A stretch of 64,000 nt of DNA. Origin: Sediminibacterium sp. Its GTDB lineage: Bacteria; Bacteroidota; Bacteroidia; Chitinophagales; Chitinophagaceae. Shown in pieces: positions 53,298-63,106 of this stretch. The DNA is taken from the NCBI GenBank assembly GCA_017537025.1, contig JAFWCB010000007.1:1-64000 (forward strand). Direction: 5' to 3'. The first letter of the stretch is position 1. The number at the start of each line of letters is the position of its first letter. The notes under the pieces were generated by a model. The model was given only the letters and a program-made list of their open reading frames with translations. It was not told where the DNA came from and ran no database searches. Made by a program: the position numbers and the translations under genes.

Positions 53298-53373
53298 CGG
53301 GTTTGCTATATTGCGATTTTAAAGCTTATAGCACTTATCTAATACATTTTAAAATCGCAATATAGCAAACCCG
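53298..53373. repeat. Perfect 26-bp inverted repeat with 24-nt spacer
   Basis: The arms at 53298-53323 and 53348-53373 are exact complements (left arm begins CGGGTTTGCTATATTGCG). A smaller hairpin GTCCG-N6-CGGAC (53278-53293) lies just outside on the left, and TTAGTGT/ACACTAA (53272-53278, 53382-53388) gives an outer partial arm. The whole 53270-53390 block could fold into a long imperfect cruciform. It lies upstream of the minus-strand hypothetical gene. Confidence 0.8.
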
Positions 53374-53403
53374 AAGGTAATACACTAATCTTATAACAAA
53401 TCG

Positions 53404-53415
53404 TTATGTTAAGTA
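53404..53415. repeat. 12-bp direct repeat, right copy
   Basis: Exact match to 52442-52453 (TTATGTTAAGTA). It lies 30 bases beyond the right arm of the long inverted repeat. Locally TTATAACAAATCGTTATG (53391-53408) forms a short hairpin, ATAAC/GTTAT. Confidence 0.5.
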
Positions 53416-53473
53416 ATATTATTGACTAACAATCACATCGTATGTTACCCCCTAATCTTTAGAATGGATTGAT

Positions 53474-54298
53474 TTAAAAATATGCTTCGTTAATTCGAAC
53501 AGATGGATTCATGATGCAAGTATAAAGCTGTCGGTTTTCTTTATACTCTACTAAACGAAACCCGCGATAATTTACTCCCCAACTGCCGCCCAAATGTCCA
53601 TCGAATAAAAAAGGAATATTATTCTTGTACCGGAAATGATCTTGATCGTGATCATGTCCATTAAATACTACGACGATATTCTTATGCCCGGCAAACAATG
53701 CATGTAGTGATTCACATGAAACCCCATTATCGGTCCATTTTTCCGGTGTAATATGAAGAAATATGAAAATCGCTTTTTTATCCTTGTATTTTTCCAACTG
53801 CTCCTGGAACCAATTCAAATCGGCACATAGATATTCTCCTTTTTCATTGGATGTGGTGGCTAGTAACAGTACTTGATCTTTCACTTCAACGGCATGATTA
53901 AGAGGTATTCCCCAGGTTTCCTCCCACACTGCAGGTGTACACCTATCGTGGTTACCTTGTGTTACATAAAAAGGGATTTTAAGTTGATTGAGAACAGATC
54001 TCGCTTCTTTGAGAAAGATCGGGTTATCGTGGATTACGTCTCCATTAATTACACAGAAATCGAGTGGATTGTGAGCGTGTATATCGTTTACCTGATCAAT
54101 AAATACCTGGTGAAATATTTTATAGTCTGTATTAGGCTGGCCATAATGCCCGTCTGATGCCACTATAAAACGAAGTAAATTGGGTTGTTTTGCAATATTA
54201 ATATTCTCTAGCCAGTTTTCTTTTCCAAGTAATTGTCCGCCAGCAAATGTGCCGAAACTAGATAGTAATGTGGTTTTTAAGAATCCTCTTCGTTTCAT
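53474..54298 (-). CDS. Tat-exported calcineurin-like metallophosphoesterase
   Basis: A 274-residue phosphoesterase. A twin-arginine signal MKRRGFLKTTLLSSFGTF opens it. The dinuclear metal motifs are SDGHYG, INGDVIHDN, TQGNHDRC, FLHITPE and FNGHDHDQDH, in canonical order. Such enzymes hydrolyse phosphomonoesters or diesters in the periplasm. The SDGH form in place of the usual GDxH is a known variation. The substrate is unknown. It stands alone on the minus strand. Confidence 0.88.
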   Translation of the reverse strand: MKRRGFLKTTLLSSFGTFAGGQLLGKENWLENINIAKQPNLLRFIVASDGHYGQPNTDYKIFHQVFIDQVNDIHAHNPLDFCVINGDVIHDNPIFLKEARSVLNQLKIPFYVTQGNHDRCTPAVWEETWGIPLNHAVEVKDQVLLLATTSNEKGEYLCADLNWFQEQLEKYKDKKAIFIFLHITPEKWTDNGVSCESLHALFAGHKNIVVVFNGHDHDQDHFRYKNNIPFLFDGHLGGSWGVNYRGFRLVEYKENRQLYTCIMNPSVRINEAYF

Positions 54299-54389
54299 TG
54301 TATGGGGTTTGGATTACTAGCAAGTTAACCAGTTTTACTACATGTGTATGTTACCAAATCGTAAGATTCTCAAGAAAATAAACAATAAA

Positions 54390-54414
54390 AAACCCCGTCT
54401 TTCGAACGGGGTTT
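54390..54414 (-). terminator. Terminator of the TPR protein gene
   Basis: A 9-bp stem (AAACCCCGT with ACGGGGTTT) has a 7-nt loop. On the minus strand it is followed by TTTATTG and further T-rich sequence. It lies 16 bases after the TPR gene stop. Confidence 0.85.
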
Positions 54415-54429
54415 GTATCACATTACTAT

Positions 54430-55791
54430 TTAGTATTTTCCGTGCAATGCATCAAATTCTTTAAACTTAGCATCAAAAGCATCTGAAGCTTTCTGATCTT
54501 TACCTCTGGTTCTATTGGCTCGGTATTGATATAGGTTAGCAAGAAAATCAACAGACTTATTAATTACGCTTTTTTCAGTAGTTGAACGCTTTTCTTTGTC
54601 TTTTAATACAACAAAAGCTTTATTTAGCCATTCAATAGCTAGGTCAGCATTTTCTATTGCTTTCTTCTCTATATCAAGATTTAATTTTCTGATAGCATCT
54701 GTTTGCTCTTTGAATTTTGCTTCAGCCGCAACTTTTTTCTTAGGATCTTTCTCAACCGGTTTATTCGCATTCAACTGTTGTAAAGCACGAATATTATTCG
54801 CATATTTATCATCCTCTTCATTAAAGAAATTGTAATAAGTAACACCTACATTATAAGCTGCTAATGCATTTTGAGCATTTTTTGTAAAAGCTTTCTTAAA
54901 AGCTTCAATTCCTTTACGAGTATATTTATCATGAATAGATGAATCTGTTTCTTTATGCTTTACGTTCACAAATTCATCTCCGAACATGATATATTGATTC
55001 TCCGACATGGTTCCGGCAGCATCCCATTTATCGTACAAATCAGTTTTTTCTTTTAAATCCAAATTCTGATCGATATACTGAATCTCGAAATCTTCCCAAT
55101 TTTCTTTAGGGTACAATTCTTTACTTAAAGCCAGGTACTTATCGAAATTAGCTTTATCTTTTTGTTTGGTGTAATGATCAACGATAAATTTATATGCATC
55201 CGCAATGCCCTCTCCATTAGCTTTTGATTCCGCTAAACGAGAATAAAATTTAACGGCTTCATTGGCTTTTTGTGCATTTTGATAAGAATAGCCAGCATAC
55301 AGAATTGAAGTTGTATCAAAAGGCGCTGCAGAACTTGACCATTTATTTTTAAAAATGAAATCACTGTAATAAACTGCAGCTTCAAAATCTTTTGCAGCAG
55401 CTTCCCAATTCTTCGCTTTGAAGTCTGCAAGACCTTGATTAAAAGCGGAAGAATACATATCGAAGAAACCGTTTGGTCCGTTGCTTTTTACCAGGGCAAA
55501 TGTGGGATCGAGTTGAACATATTTTTTAAAAGCTTCATCGGCTTCTGATTTAGCATTCGGATATTTTGCTTTCGTAGCTTCTGTTGCATAAAGATTGGCA
55601 TATATACGAGATTTCCAATACCAAGTATCGGGCTTACCAACACTTTTAGGATCGGCTACTACTTTATCGAGTTCTGTTTTGGCATCTTCAATTTTACCTA
55701 ACAAAAACATGGTTTGTACTTTTTTTACATCCTGTGCTGTTGCTTGTGCTAATGAAACGGCAGCAAGTAGTAAGGAAAAGAAATACTTCAT
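54430..55791 (-). CDS. Secreted TPR-repeat protein
   Basis: A 453-residue exported protein with a signal peptide (MKYFFSLLLAAVSLAQATAQ). TPR-like helical pairs run through the chain, for example AEKFYSRLAES-type units around NWEAAAKDFEAAVYYSDF and AFKKAFTKNAQNALAAYNVGVTYYNFF. A long Lys/Asp-rich middle suggests a coiled or helical scaffold. Family function is unknown. It probably lies in the periplasm or outer-membrane face as a binding platform. It is 48 bases from gyrA on the same strand, but a separate terminator follows it. Confidence 0.8.
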   Translation of the reverse strand: MKYFFSLLLAAVSLAQATAQDVKKVQTMFLLGKIEDAKTELDKVVADPKSVGKPDTWYWKSRIYANLYATEATKAKYPNAKSEADEAFKKYVQLDPTFALVKSNGPNGFFDMYSSAFNQGLADFKAKNWEAAAKDFEAAVYYSDFIFKNKWSSSAAPFDTTSILYAGYSYQNAQKANEAVKFYSRLAESKANGEGIADAYKFIVDHYTKQKDKANFDKYLALSKELYPKENWEDFEIQYIDQNLDLKEKTDLYDKWDAAGTMSENQYIMFGDEFVNVKHKETDSSIHDKYTRKGIEAFKKAFTKNAQNALAAYNVGVTYYNFFNEEDDKYANNIRALQQLNANKPVEKDPKKKVAAEAKFKEQTDAIRKLNLDIEKKAIENADLAIEWLNKAFVVLKDKEKRSTTEKSVINKSVDFLANLYQYRANRTRGKDQKASDAFDAKFKEFDALHGKY

Positions 55792-55839
55792 ATGGGGTTA
55801 TTTAGTTATTAAGTTAATAGTTTACTAAGTTAATGAAAT

Positions 55840-58437
55840 TTAAGATTGAGGCGTATCTGTTTCCGGTAGCTCATCTTCTTTAATATCTTCTGTTTGTTCT
55901 TCAATTTGAGATATGGCTGCAATTTCGTCTGTGTCGTCTAATTTTATCAATTTCACACCCTGAGTAGCTCTTCCTGCCTCCCTAATATCTTGTATACCAG
56001 TACGAATCGTAATACCTGATCTACATGTTATGATCAAATCTTCTACCTCTTTTACATATAAAATTCCTACTAAGCTTCCGGTTTTTTCAGTTACATTAAT
56101 TGTTTTTACCCCCTTACCGCCCCTATTCGTAATCCGATATTCATCAATAGCTGTTCGTTTACCAAATCCTTTCTCACTTACCACTAAAATAGTTCGTTCT
56201 GTATCTTCTTTATTCACACAAATCATACCAACCACTTCATCTTTTTCATCATCAACTTCAATACCGGCAACACCGATAGCCCCTCTGCCCGTTGCTCTAA
56301 CTTTTTCTTCCTGGAAACGGATAGCTCTACCACTTTTTACTGCCATCATGATTTCACTTTTCCCATTCGTCATTCGGGCTTCTAATAACTCATCTCCTTC
56401 TATAATGGTTATTGCATTTACACCCGTTGCGCGTGGTCGACTGAAATCTTCCAGTGAGGTTTTTTTGATGATTCCTTTTTTGGTACAAAGAACGATATAG
56501 TGTTCTTGTACAAAATCTTTATCATCCAGTTTCTTAACATCGATAATGGCTTTTACTTTATCATCACCCGGCAATTGAATCAGATTTTGAATGGCTCTTC
56601 CCTTACTTTGTTTTTCTCCTTCCGGAATTTCATACACTCTTAACCAAAAGCATCTCCCTTTTTCGGTGAAGAATAACATGGTATCGTGCGTAGAAGCCAC
56701 AAACAAATGTTCTACATAATCTTCTTCTCTTGTTTTAGAACCAACGGCTCCCCTACCGCCTCTTCTTTGCTGACGATATTCAGATGCTGCGGTTCGCTTA
56801 ATATAGCCTAAATGTGAAATCGTAATCACCACATCTTCCTCTTCAATCAAATCTTCGATACGCATTTCATCCGCCAGATATTGAATTTCACTTTTACGTT
56901 CATCTCCAAATTTTTCTTTTACCTCTAAAAGTTCAGTTTTGATCAAATCGTATCTTAAGTCTTCACTTGCCAATAAGGCTTTTAAGCGCTTGATCGTATT
57001 AATAAGTTCTGTGAATTCCTCTACAATTTTATCTCGCTCCATCCCGGTTAATCGCTGTAAACGCAATTCCAGTATGGCTTTCGCTTGCGCTTCCGATAAT
57101 CCTTCTTCCTGTGTATATAATTGATTATCGATATCTGCAAATAAGCTTTGATTTAAATACCATTTTTCTTCCCTGCTTTTTTGCATTAAAGCATCTTTCG
57201 CTTCTTCCGGAGTACGGCTTGCGCGAATCAATCTAATCACTTCATCTAAATGATCAAGTGCTTTTAGGTATCCTTCTAAAATATGTGCTCTTTCCTCAGC
57301 TTTGCGTAATTCAAATTTTGTTCTTCTAATCACCACATCCATCCTAAACTCAATGAACTCACTAATTAAATCGCGGAGGTTCATGATTTTTGGTCGGCCT
57401 TTACTCAACGCTACGTTATTGATACCATAACTGGTTTGTAGTTCTGTATGCTTATACAATAAATTAATAACTACTTGCGCAACGGCATCTTTCTTCAACT
57501 CTACAACAATACGGGTACCGTCTTTATTACTTTGGTTACCTACATCTGCAATTCCATCAATGATTTTCTCGTTAGCTAACTGTCCAATTCGATCTGTCAG
57601 CACATCTCTACTCACTTGATAAGGTACTTCAGTAATTACAATTTGTTCTCTTCCATTAGACTTGGTTTCTACATTACATTTACCACGTACCACTACCCTT
57701 CCTCTACCGGTTAGTAAAGCTTGCCGAACACCCTCCATACCATAGATTACACCACCTGTTGGAAAATCCGGCGCTTTTACATATTGCATCAATTCCTCAA
57801 TCGGGATATGTCTATTTTCAATATAGGCAATGCAACCATCAATAACCTCACTCAAATTATGTGGCATCATATTAGTAGCCATACCAACAGCAATCCCGGA
57901 AGATCCATTTACTAAGAGTTGCGGGATACGGGTTGGAAGAACGGAAGGCTCTTCTAGAGAATCATCGAAATTAAGTTGGAAATCGACCGTTTCTTTCTCA
58001 ATATCATCAAGCATGGCTTCCGCAATTCGCTGTAAACGAGCCTCAGTATAACGCATGGCTGCGGGTGGATCACCATCCTGATTACCAAAGTTACCCTGCC
58101 TGTCTACCAAGGTATATCGCATCGTCCAATCCTGAGCCATACGAACCAAAGTATCATAAATAGCACTATCACCGTGTGGGTGATATTTACCCATCACTTC
58201 ACCCACAATACGCGCCGATTTTTTAAAAGGTTTATTGCTGTTATTTCCCAATTCATTCATGGCATATAATACCCTACGATGAACCGGCTTAAATCCATCG
58301 CGTACATCCGGCAATGCCCTACCTACTATCACCGACATCGAATAATCGATGTAGGCGGTTTTCATTTGTTCTTCAATATTTACTTGAATAATCCGATCGT
58401 TGTCGTTTGTTTTTTCAGGCTGCAAATTCTCTTCCAT
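55840..58437 (-). CDS. gyrA: DNA gyrase subunit A
   Basis: An 865-residue GyrA. The breakage-reunion domain includes the quinolone region [19 protein letters not shown], with Ser and Asp at the positions of E. coli S83 and D87, so no classical resistance change is seen. The catalytic tyrosine is in [12 protein letters not shown] coiled gate precedes the six-bladed C-terminal beta-pinwheel with GyrA-box-like [11 protein letters not shown]. The acidic tail is about 20 residues. I use ATG 58437 (MEENLQPEK); the longer frame to 58536 adds residues before the usual start. It introduces negative supercoils with GyrB. Confidence 0.96.
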   Translation of the reverse strand: MEENLQPEKTNDNDRIIQVNIEEQMKTAYIDYSMSVIVGRALPDVRDGFKPVHRRVLYAMNELGNNSNKPFKKSARIVGEVMGKYHPHGDSAIYDTLVRMAQDWTMRYTLVDRQGNFGNQDGDPPAAMRYTEARLQRIAEAMLDDIEKETVDFQLNFDDSLEEPSVLPTRIPQLLVNGSSGIAVGMATNMMPHNLSEVIDGCIAYIENRHIPIEELMQYVKAPDFPTGGVIYGMEGVRQALLTGRGRVVVRGKCNVETKSNGREQIVITEVPYQVSRDVLTDRIGQLANEKIIDGIADVGNQSNKDGTRIVVELKKDAVAQVVINLLYKHTELQTSYGINNVALSKGRPKIMNLRDLISEFIEFRMDVVIRRTKFELRKAEERAHILEGYLKALDHLDEVIRLIRASRTPEEAKDALMQKSREEKWYLNQSLFADIDNQLYTQEEGLSEAQAKAILELRLQRLTGMERDKIVEEFTELINTIKRLKALLASEDLRYDLIKTELLEVKEKFGDERKSEIQYLADEMRIEDLIEEEDVVITISHLGYIKRTAASEYRQQRRGGRGAVGSKTREEDYVEHLFVASTHDTMLFFTEKGRCFWLRVYEIPEGEKQSKGRAIQNLIQLPGDDKVKAIIDVKKLDDKDFVQEHYIVLCTKKGIIKKTSLEDFSRPRATGVNAITIIEGDELLEARMTNGKSEIMMAVKSGRAIRFQEEKVRATGRGAIGVAGIEVDDEKDEVVGMICVNKEDTERTILVVSEKGFGKRTAIDEYRITNRGGKGVKTINVTEKTGSLVGILYVKEVEDLIITCRSGITIRTGIQDIREAGRATQGVKLIKLDDTDEIAAISQIEEQTEDIKEDELPETDTPQS

Positions 58438-58560
58438 GTACTTTTTTCGTTCATTAAATGATAAAGGCAATATATCGCCACATCTCTTCTTTACAGAGGC
58501 TGGCGAAGATAGCTTTTTTAGCCCGTTTTCCTGCAAAAAAATGCTAGTTTTTACAGGGTT

Positions 58561-58569
58561 TTATCCACA
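58561..58569 (+). promoter_or_regulatory. Perfect DnaA-box match between gyrA and the saccharopine dehydrogenase gene
   Basis: TTATCCACA is the consensus DnaA box. A single copy lies 124 bases upstream of gyrA. It could couple gyrase expression to replication, or be a chance match. Confidence 0.35.
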
Positions 58570-58644
58570 GTTGTGAAGATATATAAATGATTGATTTTCA
58601 GATAGTCGCAACTTTATTTTACCTTCCCCACTTGAAGTAGATGC

Positions 58645-59970
58645 ATGAAACATATTTTATTGATTGGTGCAGGTAAATCAGCATCTGTATTAATCGACTA
58701 TTTACAGCATATTATTATTCAAAAAAACTGGTACTTTACCATTGCCGATGCGGATATTGTAACGCTCCAAAAAAAAATCGGTAACATTGAAAACATACAT
58801 CCATTAGCCCTGGATATCAAAGATGAATTAGCCAGAAAAAAAATCATCGCTAAAGCAGATATTGTTATTTCTCTCTTACCCCCTCAGCTACATTTTTTAG
58901 TGGCCAAGGACTGCTTAGCATTATCAAAAAACTTGCTTACTGCATCCTACATAGACGAATCAATTAGAAGTTTAGAAAAAGACATTCGAAGTAAAAATCT
59001 ATTTTTTCTAGGAGAAATGGGACTCGACCCAGGGATCGATCATATGAGTGCTATGGAGCTCATCCGAGATATCAAATCAAAGGGTGGAACCATTCAATCT
59101 TTCCGTTCCCATTGCGGAGGTTTAATAGCCCCTGAAAGTGATACCAATGCCTGGCATTACAAGATTAGTTGGAACCCCCGAAATATAGTCACAGCAGGCT
59201 CTGCAGGTGCCCTTTATAGAAAGCAGAAAGAAGTTGTACAAGTTCCCTATCAGCAAATTTTTTCTTACGGAGGAAAAATTAATTTTCCTTCTGTCGGCTC
59301 ACTATCTTATTATCCTAATCGCGATTCACTTTCCTATATTACACTATATGGATTAGAAGAAACTACTGATTTTATCCGCACCACTATTCGCTACCCCGAT
59401 TTTTGTAGTGGATGGCAAAAATTAATCGAGGCAGGATTATGTTCAGATGAACGCCAATTCGATACCGATCGGTTTACTATAAGCGAGTTTCTTCAAAAAG
59501 GCTTCGCAGAAAATAATATACCTGTGGATAACCCAATTTTAAAGTCGCAATTGGAAGAACTGGGATGGAACGACAATAGAAAACTGCACAAAGGTATTTG
59601 CAGCCATGCTACCGTACTACAATATTTGCTGGAAACGAAATTAGCGTTGCAGCCGGATGATAAAGACATGATCCTAATGCTTCATGAGATCGACTATAGT
59701 ATCAACGGTGAACCTTATACACTTACCAGCAGTTTATTGGTAAAAGGAGAAGATGGTATAAAAACGGCCATGGCTAAGACAGTAGGGCTTCCCCTGGGTA
59801 TCTCAGCTGTATTGGTATTAGAAGAAAAAATTAAATTATCAGGCTTATATATCCCTATTCTTCCTGAAATTTATGAACCGGTATTGAAGGAGTTGAAGAC
59901 ATTTGGGATTGCTTTTCAGACAGAGGAGACCGCCCTTCGACAAGCTCAGGGTGACATAAACAAACATTAA
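58645..59970 (+). CDS. Saccharopine dehydrogenase family protein
   Basis: A 441-residue oxidoreductase of the saccharopine dehydrogenase/reductase fold. The nucleotide loop is [17 protein letters not shown] (4-20), substrate-lobe segments are [20 protein letters not shown] and [26 protein letters not shown], and a long C-terminal half follows. It may act in lysine degradation or polyamine-related chemistry. The last dozen residues ([12 protein letters not shown]) are encoded by a dispersed 24-bp repeat, so the true C-terminus was extended or replaced by the insertion. Confidence 0.85.
   Translation: MKHILLIGAGKSASVLIDYLQHIIIQKNWYFTIADADIVTLQKKIGNIENIHPLALDIKDELARKKIIAKADIVISLLPPQLHFLVAKDCLALSKNLLTASYIDESIRSLEKDIRSKNLFFLGEMGLDPGIDHMSAMELIRDIKSKGGTIQSFRSHCGGLIAPESDTNAWHYKISWNPRNIVTAGSAGALYRKQKEVVQVPYQQIFSYGGKINFPSVGSLSYYPNRDSLSYITLYGLEETTDFIRTTIRYPDFCSGWQKLIEAGLCSDERQFDTDRFTISEFLQKGFAENNIPVDNPILKSQLEELGWNDNRKLHKGICSHATVLQYLLETKLALQPDDKDMILMLHEIDYSINGEPYTLTSSLLVKGEDGIKTAMAKTVGLPLGISAVLVLEEKIKLSGLYIPILPEIYEPVLKELKTFGIAFQTEETALRQAQGDINKH
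59933..59956. repeat. 24-bp dispersed palindromic repeat, copy 2 (inside a gene)
   Basis: Identical to 17488-17511 (core CCTTCGACAAGCTCAGGGTG). It supplies codons for the C-terminal LRQAQGDI of the saccharopine dehydrogenase-family protein. Confidence 0.75.
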
Positions 59971-60005
59971 CAAATGACAATTGACCACTGACTAAAATTT
60001 AAAAA

Positions 60006-60419
60006 ATGAACTACTGGCTTGTAAAATCAGAACCCTTCAAATACAGTTGGGAGCAGTTTGAAAAAGATAAACAAACTTTTTGGGATGGGGTGCGCAATTA
60101 TGCCGCACGAAATCATCTCCGTGCCATGAAAAAAGGCGATCTTGTTTTTTGGTATCACAGTAATGAGGGTATGGAAATTGTAGGTATTGCCAAAGTTGTA
60201 AAGGAAGCCTATCAAGACCCAACTACAGAGGAAGAAGCCTGGGTAGTAGTAGATTTAAAGCCATATAAAAAATTGAAACAACCTGTTACATTAGCACAAA
60301 TAAAAAATAATAAGGCTTTAGCAAATATGGCATTGGTGAAGCTAGGTAGATTATCGGTACAACCCGTTACACCCAATGAATGGGAAATTGTTTTGGAGAT
60401 GGCAAACACCACCGTTTAA
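60006..60419 (+). CDS. EVE domain-containing protein
   Basis: A 137-residue EVE (PUA-like) protein. It has the opening NYWLVKSEPFKYSWEQFEKDK, WDGVRNYAARNHLRAMKKGDLVFWYHS, and the late VTLAQIKNN and LARLSVQPVT-type segments. EVE domains bind modified bases (5-methylcytosine in DNA or modified RNA) and often take part in RNA biology or restriction. It stands between two unrelated genes, so its partner is unknown. Confidence 0.93.
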   Translation: MNYWLVKSEPFKYSWEQFEKDKQTFWDGVRNYAARNHLRAMKKGDLVFWYHSNEGMEIVGIAKVVKEAYQDPTTEEEAWVVVDLKPYKKLKQPVTLAQIKNNKALANMALVKLGRLSVQPVTPNEWEIVLEMANTTV

Positions 60420-60428
60420 AAATCAGCA

Positions 60429-61739
60429 TTGCAACAACAACCCACATTAAGCCGATCTATCACCCCATTAATGCTTTGGGGCTTGGGTGTGGGTTATGTT
60501 ATTTCAGGTATGTTTTTCGGCTGGAATTTGGGGCTTGAAAAAGGAGGTAGTTATGGATTTGCAGTTGCCACCATACTCATCATAATTCTCTATGCTTGTT
60601 TTACTTTTGGTTACGCAGAATTAGCCTGTGCCATTCCAAAAGCAGGTGGCGCCTTTGATTATGCGAATAAAGCATTGGGGATTCGTTGGGGTTTTATTGC
60701 AGGCTTATCTCAGAATATTGAATTTATTTTCGCTCCCCCCGCTATTGCATTGGGTATCGGATCTTATATGCATATTTTTCTTCCTCAGTTGTCTCCCCTT
60801 ACTATTGCCATTGGAGCCTATATTTTTTTTACAGCTATTAATATCTATGGTGTACAACTTGCCGCAAAATTTGAATTAAGTGTTACTATTATTTCGCTAG
60901 TCTCCCTACTCATTTTCGCAATCATTTGTTTACCCTATTTTTCTTGGAAGGCTTTTTCATCTAATTCTTTACCGCAGGGTTGGCAAGGCAGTTTTGCCTC
61001 CATCCCATTTGCTATTTGGTTCTTTTTAGGTATTGAAGGAGTTGCTAATGTTGCCGAAGAAACCATCAATCCTAAAAAAACCTTGGTTCGTGGTTTTGGA
61101 GCTGCTTTATTAACCCTCATTATTGTTTGCATACTCAGTTTTACAGCTTCTGTAGGTATAAGCGGATGGGAAAAAATTGTATATGATGCTACCGGCAATA
61201 TATCGGATGCCCCTCTACCACTAGCTCTGGCACAAGTACGACCATCCGAAAGTTTTATACATATTGCTTTTGTTATCGCCGGTATTGCAGGTTTAGTAGC
61301 ATCCTTCCACGGTATTATTTTATCTGCCGGAAGAGCAAATTATGAATTCAGTAAAATGAAATGCTTCCCGGCCGTTTTCGGAAAAATTCATCGCCGATTT
61401 CAAACCCCGGCCAATGCGCTATTATTAAATATGTTTTTGGGCATAGGTATTTTACTAACCGGCAAAACAGCTGAAATCATCACTATTGCTGTATTTGCTG
61501 CCCTATCTTTATATATTCTTTCGATGTTTTCTTTAATAGTACTTCGTAAAAAAATGCCTTTATTAGAGCGACCTTTTGTTGTTCCTTTCTATCCATATTC
61601 TCCTATCTTGGCTATCAGTATAGGAACCCTCTCTTTACTCACGATGGTATGGTATAATTCAGTTTTATTTACGATTTTTATCAGTGTTGTGATCTTTTGC
61701 TTCTTAGTTTTTATATTCATCAATCGAAATAAAGTTTAA
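60429..61739 (+). CDS. Ethanolamine-type APC permease
   Basis: A 436-residue 12-helix APC-superfamily transporter. The first segment GMFFGWNLGLEKGGSYGFAVAT and YAELACAIPKAGGAFDYANKALG match ethanolamine permeases. It probably brings in ethanolamine or a related amine by proton symport. Translation appears to start at TTG 60429, giving MQQQPTLSRS; the first ATG (Met14) would remove the conserved N-terminal helix edge. A glutamine-synthetase-like gene follows after 10 bases, then an alcohol dehydrogenase gene, forming one operon. Confidence 0.83.
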   Translation: MQQQPTLSRSITPLMLWGLGVGYVISGMFFGWNLGLEKGGSYGFAVATILIIILYACFTFGYAELACAIPKAGGAFDYANKALGIRWGFIAGLSQNIEFIFAPPAIALGIGSYMHIFLPQLSPLTIAIGAYIFFTAINIYGVQLAAKFELSVTIISLVSLLIFAIICLPYFSWKAFSSNSLPQGWQGSFASIPFAIWFFLGIEGVANVAEETINPKKTLVRGFGAALLTLIIVCILSFTASVGISGWEKIVYDATGNISDAPLPLALAQVRPSESFIHIAFVIAGIAGLVASFHGIILSAGRANYEFSKMKCFPAVFGKIHRRFQTPANALLLNMFLGIGILLTGKTAEIITIAVFAALSLYILSMFSLIVLRKKMPLLERPFVVPFYPYSPILAISIGTLSLLTMVWYNSVLFTIFISVVIFCFLVFIFINRNKV

Positions 61740-61749
61740 ATAAAAAACA

Positions 61750-63105
61750 ATGGATCAAGCAGCTATTCTTTCTTATGTAAGAAATCACCCGGGGGGTAAA
61801 GTAAAAATTGCTTATGCCGATATTGATGGTATTTTGAGAGGCAAGTATATTACTACAGATAAATTCTTCAGTGCCTTAGAAAATAAAACGAGTTTTTGTA
61901 ATGTTATCTACGGTTGGGATCTGAATGATGCTTGTTACGATAATACTAGTTATACCGGATGGCATTCAGGCTATCCCGATTCCGCCGCATCTATTGATCT
62001 TAATAGTTTTCGGAGGATTCCATGGGAAGATAATACCCCCTTTTTTCTGGGAGAATTACTAAATAAAGAAAGTGAAGCATCGGAAGTATGTGGCAGACAA
62101 TTACTCAAAAAAATAATTGCCAAATCGAGATCATTAGGATTAGAACCCACTTGCTCACAAGAATTTGAATGGTTTAATTTTTCGGAAACACCACAGTCCA
62201 TTCACGAGAAAAATTTTAAAGACCTTACCCCCATTACTCCGGGTATGTTTGGTTATTCCATATTAAGAACGAGTTTAAAAAATGATTTCTTTACTGCATT
62301 ATTTGAGCAACTTGGAAAATTTAATATTCCAATAGAAGGATTGCATACGGAAACAGGTGCGGGAACTTATGAGGCTGCTATTACTTACACGAATGCGCTA
62401 GAGGCAGCAGATAGAGCTGTATTGTTTAAAACGGCTGTAAAAGAAATCGCTTACAAACACGGTATCATGGCTACATTCATGGCTAAGGTTCATGAAAACT
62501 TACCGGGTTGTGGCGGACATATTCATCAAAGTTTATGGGATATCGAAAGTGGAACTAATTTATTTTATGATCGAAGATCAGCCACCAATATGAGTGAATT
62601 GATGGAGCAATATATAGCCGGGCAACTGTATTGCTTACCACATATTCTACCCTTCTTTGCGCCAACAATTAATAGCTATAAACGATTGGTGGAAGGTGCT
62701 TGGGCTCCAACCACTCTAACATGGGGAATAGATAACAGAACAGTTGCGATTAGGGTACTGAATAATAGTGCAAATGCCTGTAGAGTAGAAACAAGAGTAC
62801 CGGGTGCTGATGTAAATCCCTATTTGGCGATTGCCGCATCTATCGGGACCGGCTTATATGGTATTGAAAACAAACTAACATTACAAAGTATAACAACCGG
62901 TAATGGATATAAAGAAGAAAAGTACGGAAGATTACCGGCAACTTTAGAATTAGCCACAGCGCGAATGAAGCAAACCGGGCTGGCCCATGAAATTTTTGGA
63001 GACGCATTCACCAATCATTTCATAGCTACCAGAGAATGGGAATGGAGACAGCATTTAAAACCAGTTACGGATTGGGAATTAAAACGTTATTTCGAAATCA
63101 TTTGA
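61750..63105 (+). CDS. Glutamine-synthetase-like gamma-glutamyl-amine ligase
   Basis: A 451-residue GS-fold enzyme. Metal and substrate residues are visible: E138/E140 in SQEFEWF, E201 and E208 in HTETGAGTYE, H257/H259 in GGHIHQS, R330 in DNRTVAIR and E347/R349 in RVETRVPGA. The sequence is shorter than typical GSI and has no adenylylation-type tyrosine loop. Neighbouring permease and alcohol dehydrogenase genes suggest it ligates glutamate to an imported amine such as ethanolamine, like GlnA4 or PuuA, instead of making glutamine. The amine is inference. Confidence 0.82.
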   Translation: MDQAAILSYVRNHPGGKVKIAYADIDGILRGKYITTDKFFSALENKTSFCNVIYGWDLNDACYDNTSYTGWHSGYPDSAASIDLNSFRRIPWEDNTPFFLGELLNKESEASEVCGRQLLKKIIAKSRSLGLEPTCSQEFEWFNFSETPQSIHEKNFKDLTPITPGMFGYSILRTSLKNDFFTALFEQLGKFNIPIEGLHTETGAGTYEAAITYTNALEAADRAVLFKTAVKEIAYKHGIMATFMAKVHENLPGCGGHIHQSLWDIESGTNLFYDRRSATNMSELMEQYIAGQLYCLPHILPFFAPTINSYKRLVEGAWAPTTLTWGIDNRTVAIRVLNNSANACRVETRVPGADVNPYLAIAASIGTGLYGIENKLTLQSITTGNGYKEEKYGRLPATLELATARMKQTGLAHEIFGDAFTNHFIATREWEWRQHLKPVTDWELKRYFEII

Positions 63106-63106
63106 T

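Noticed and set aside
53298..53373. Insertion-sequence terminal repeats.
   Set aside because: The spacer is only 24 bases and no transposase is present. It is a hairpin, not IS ends.
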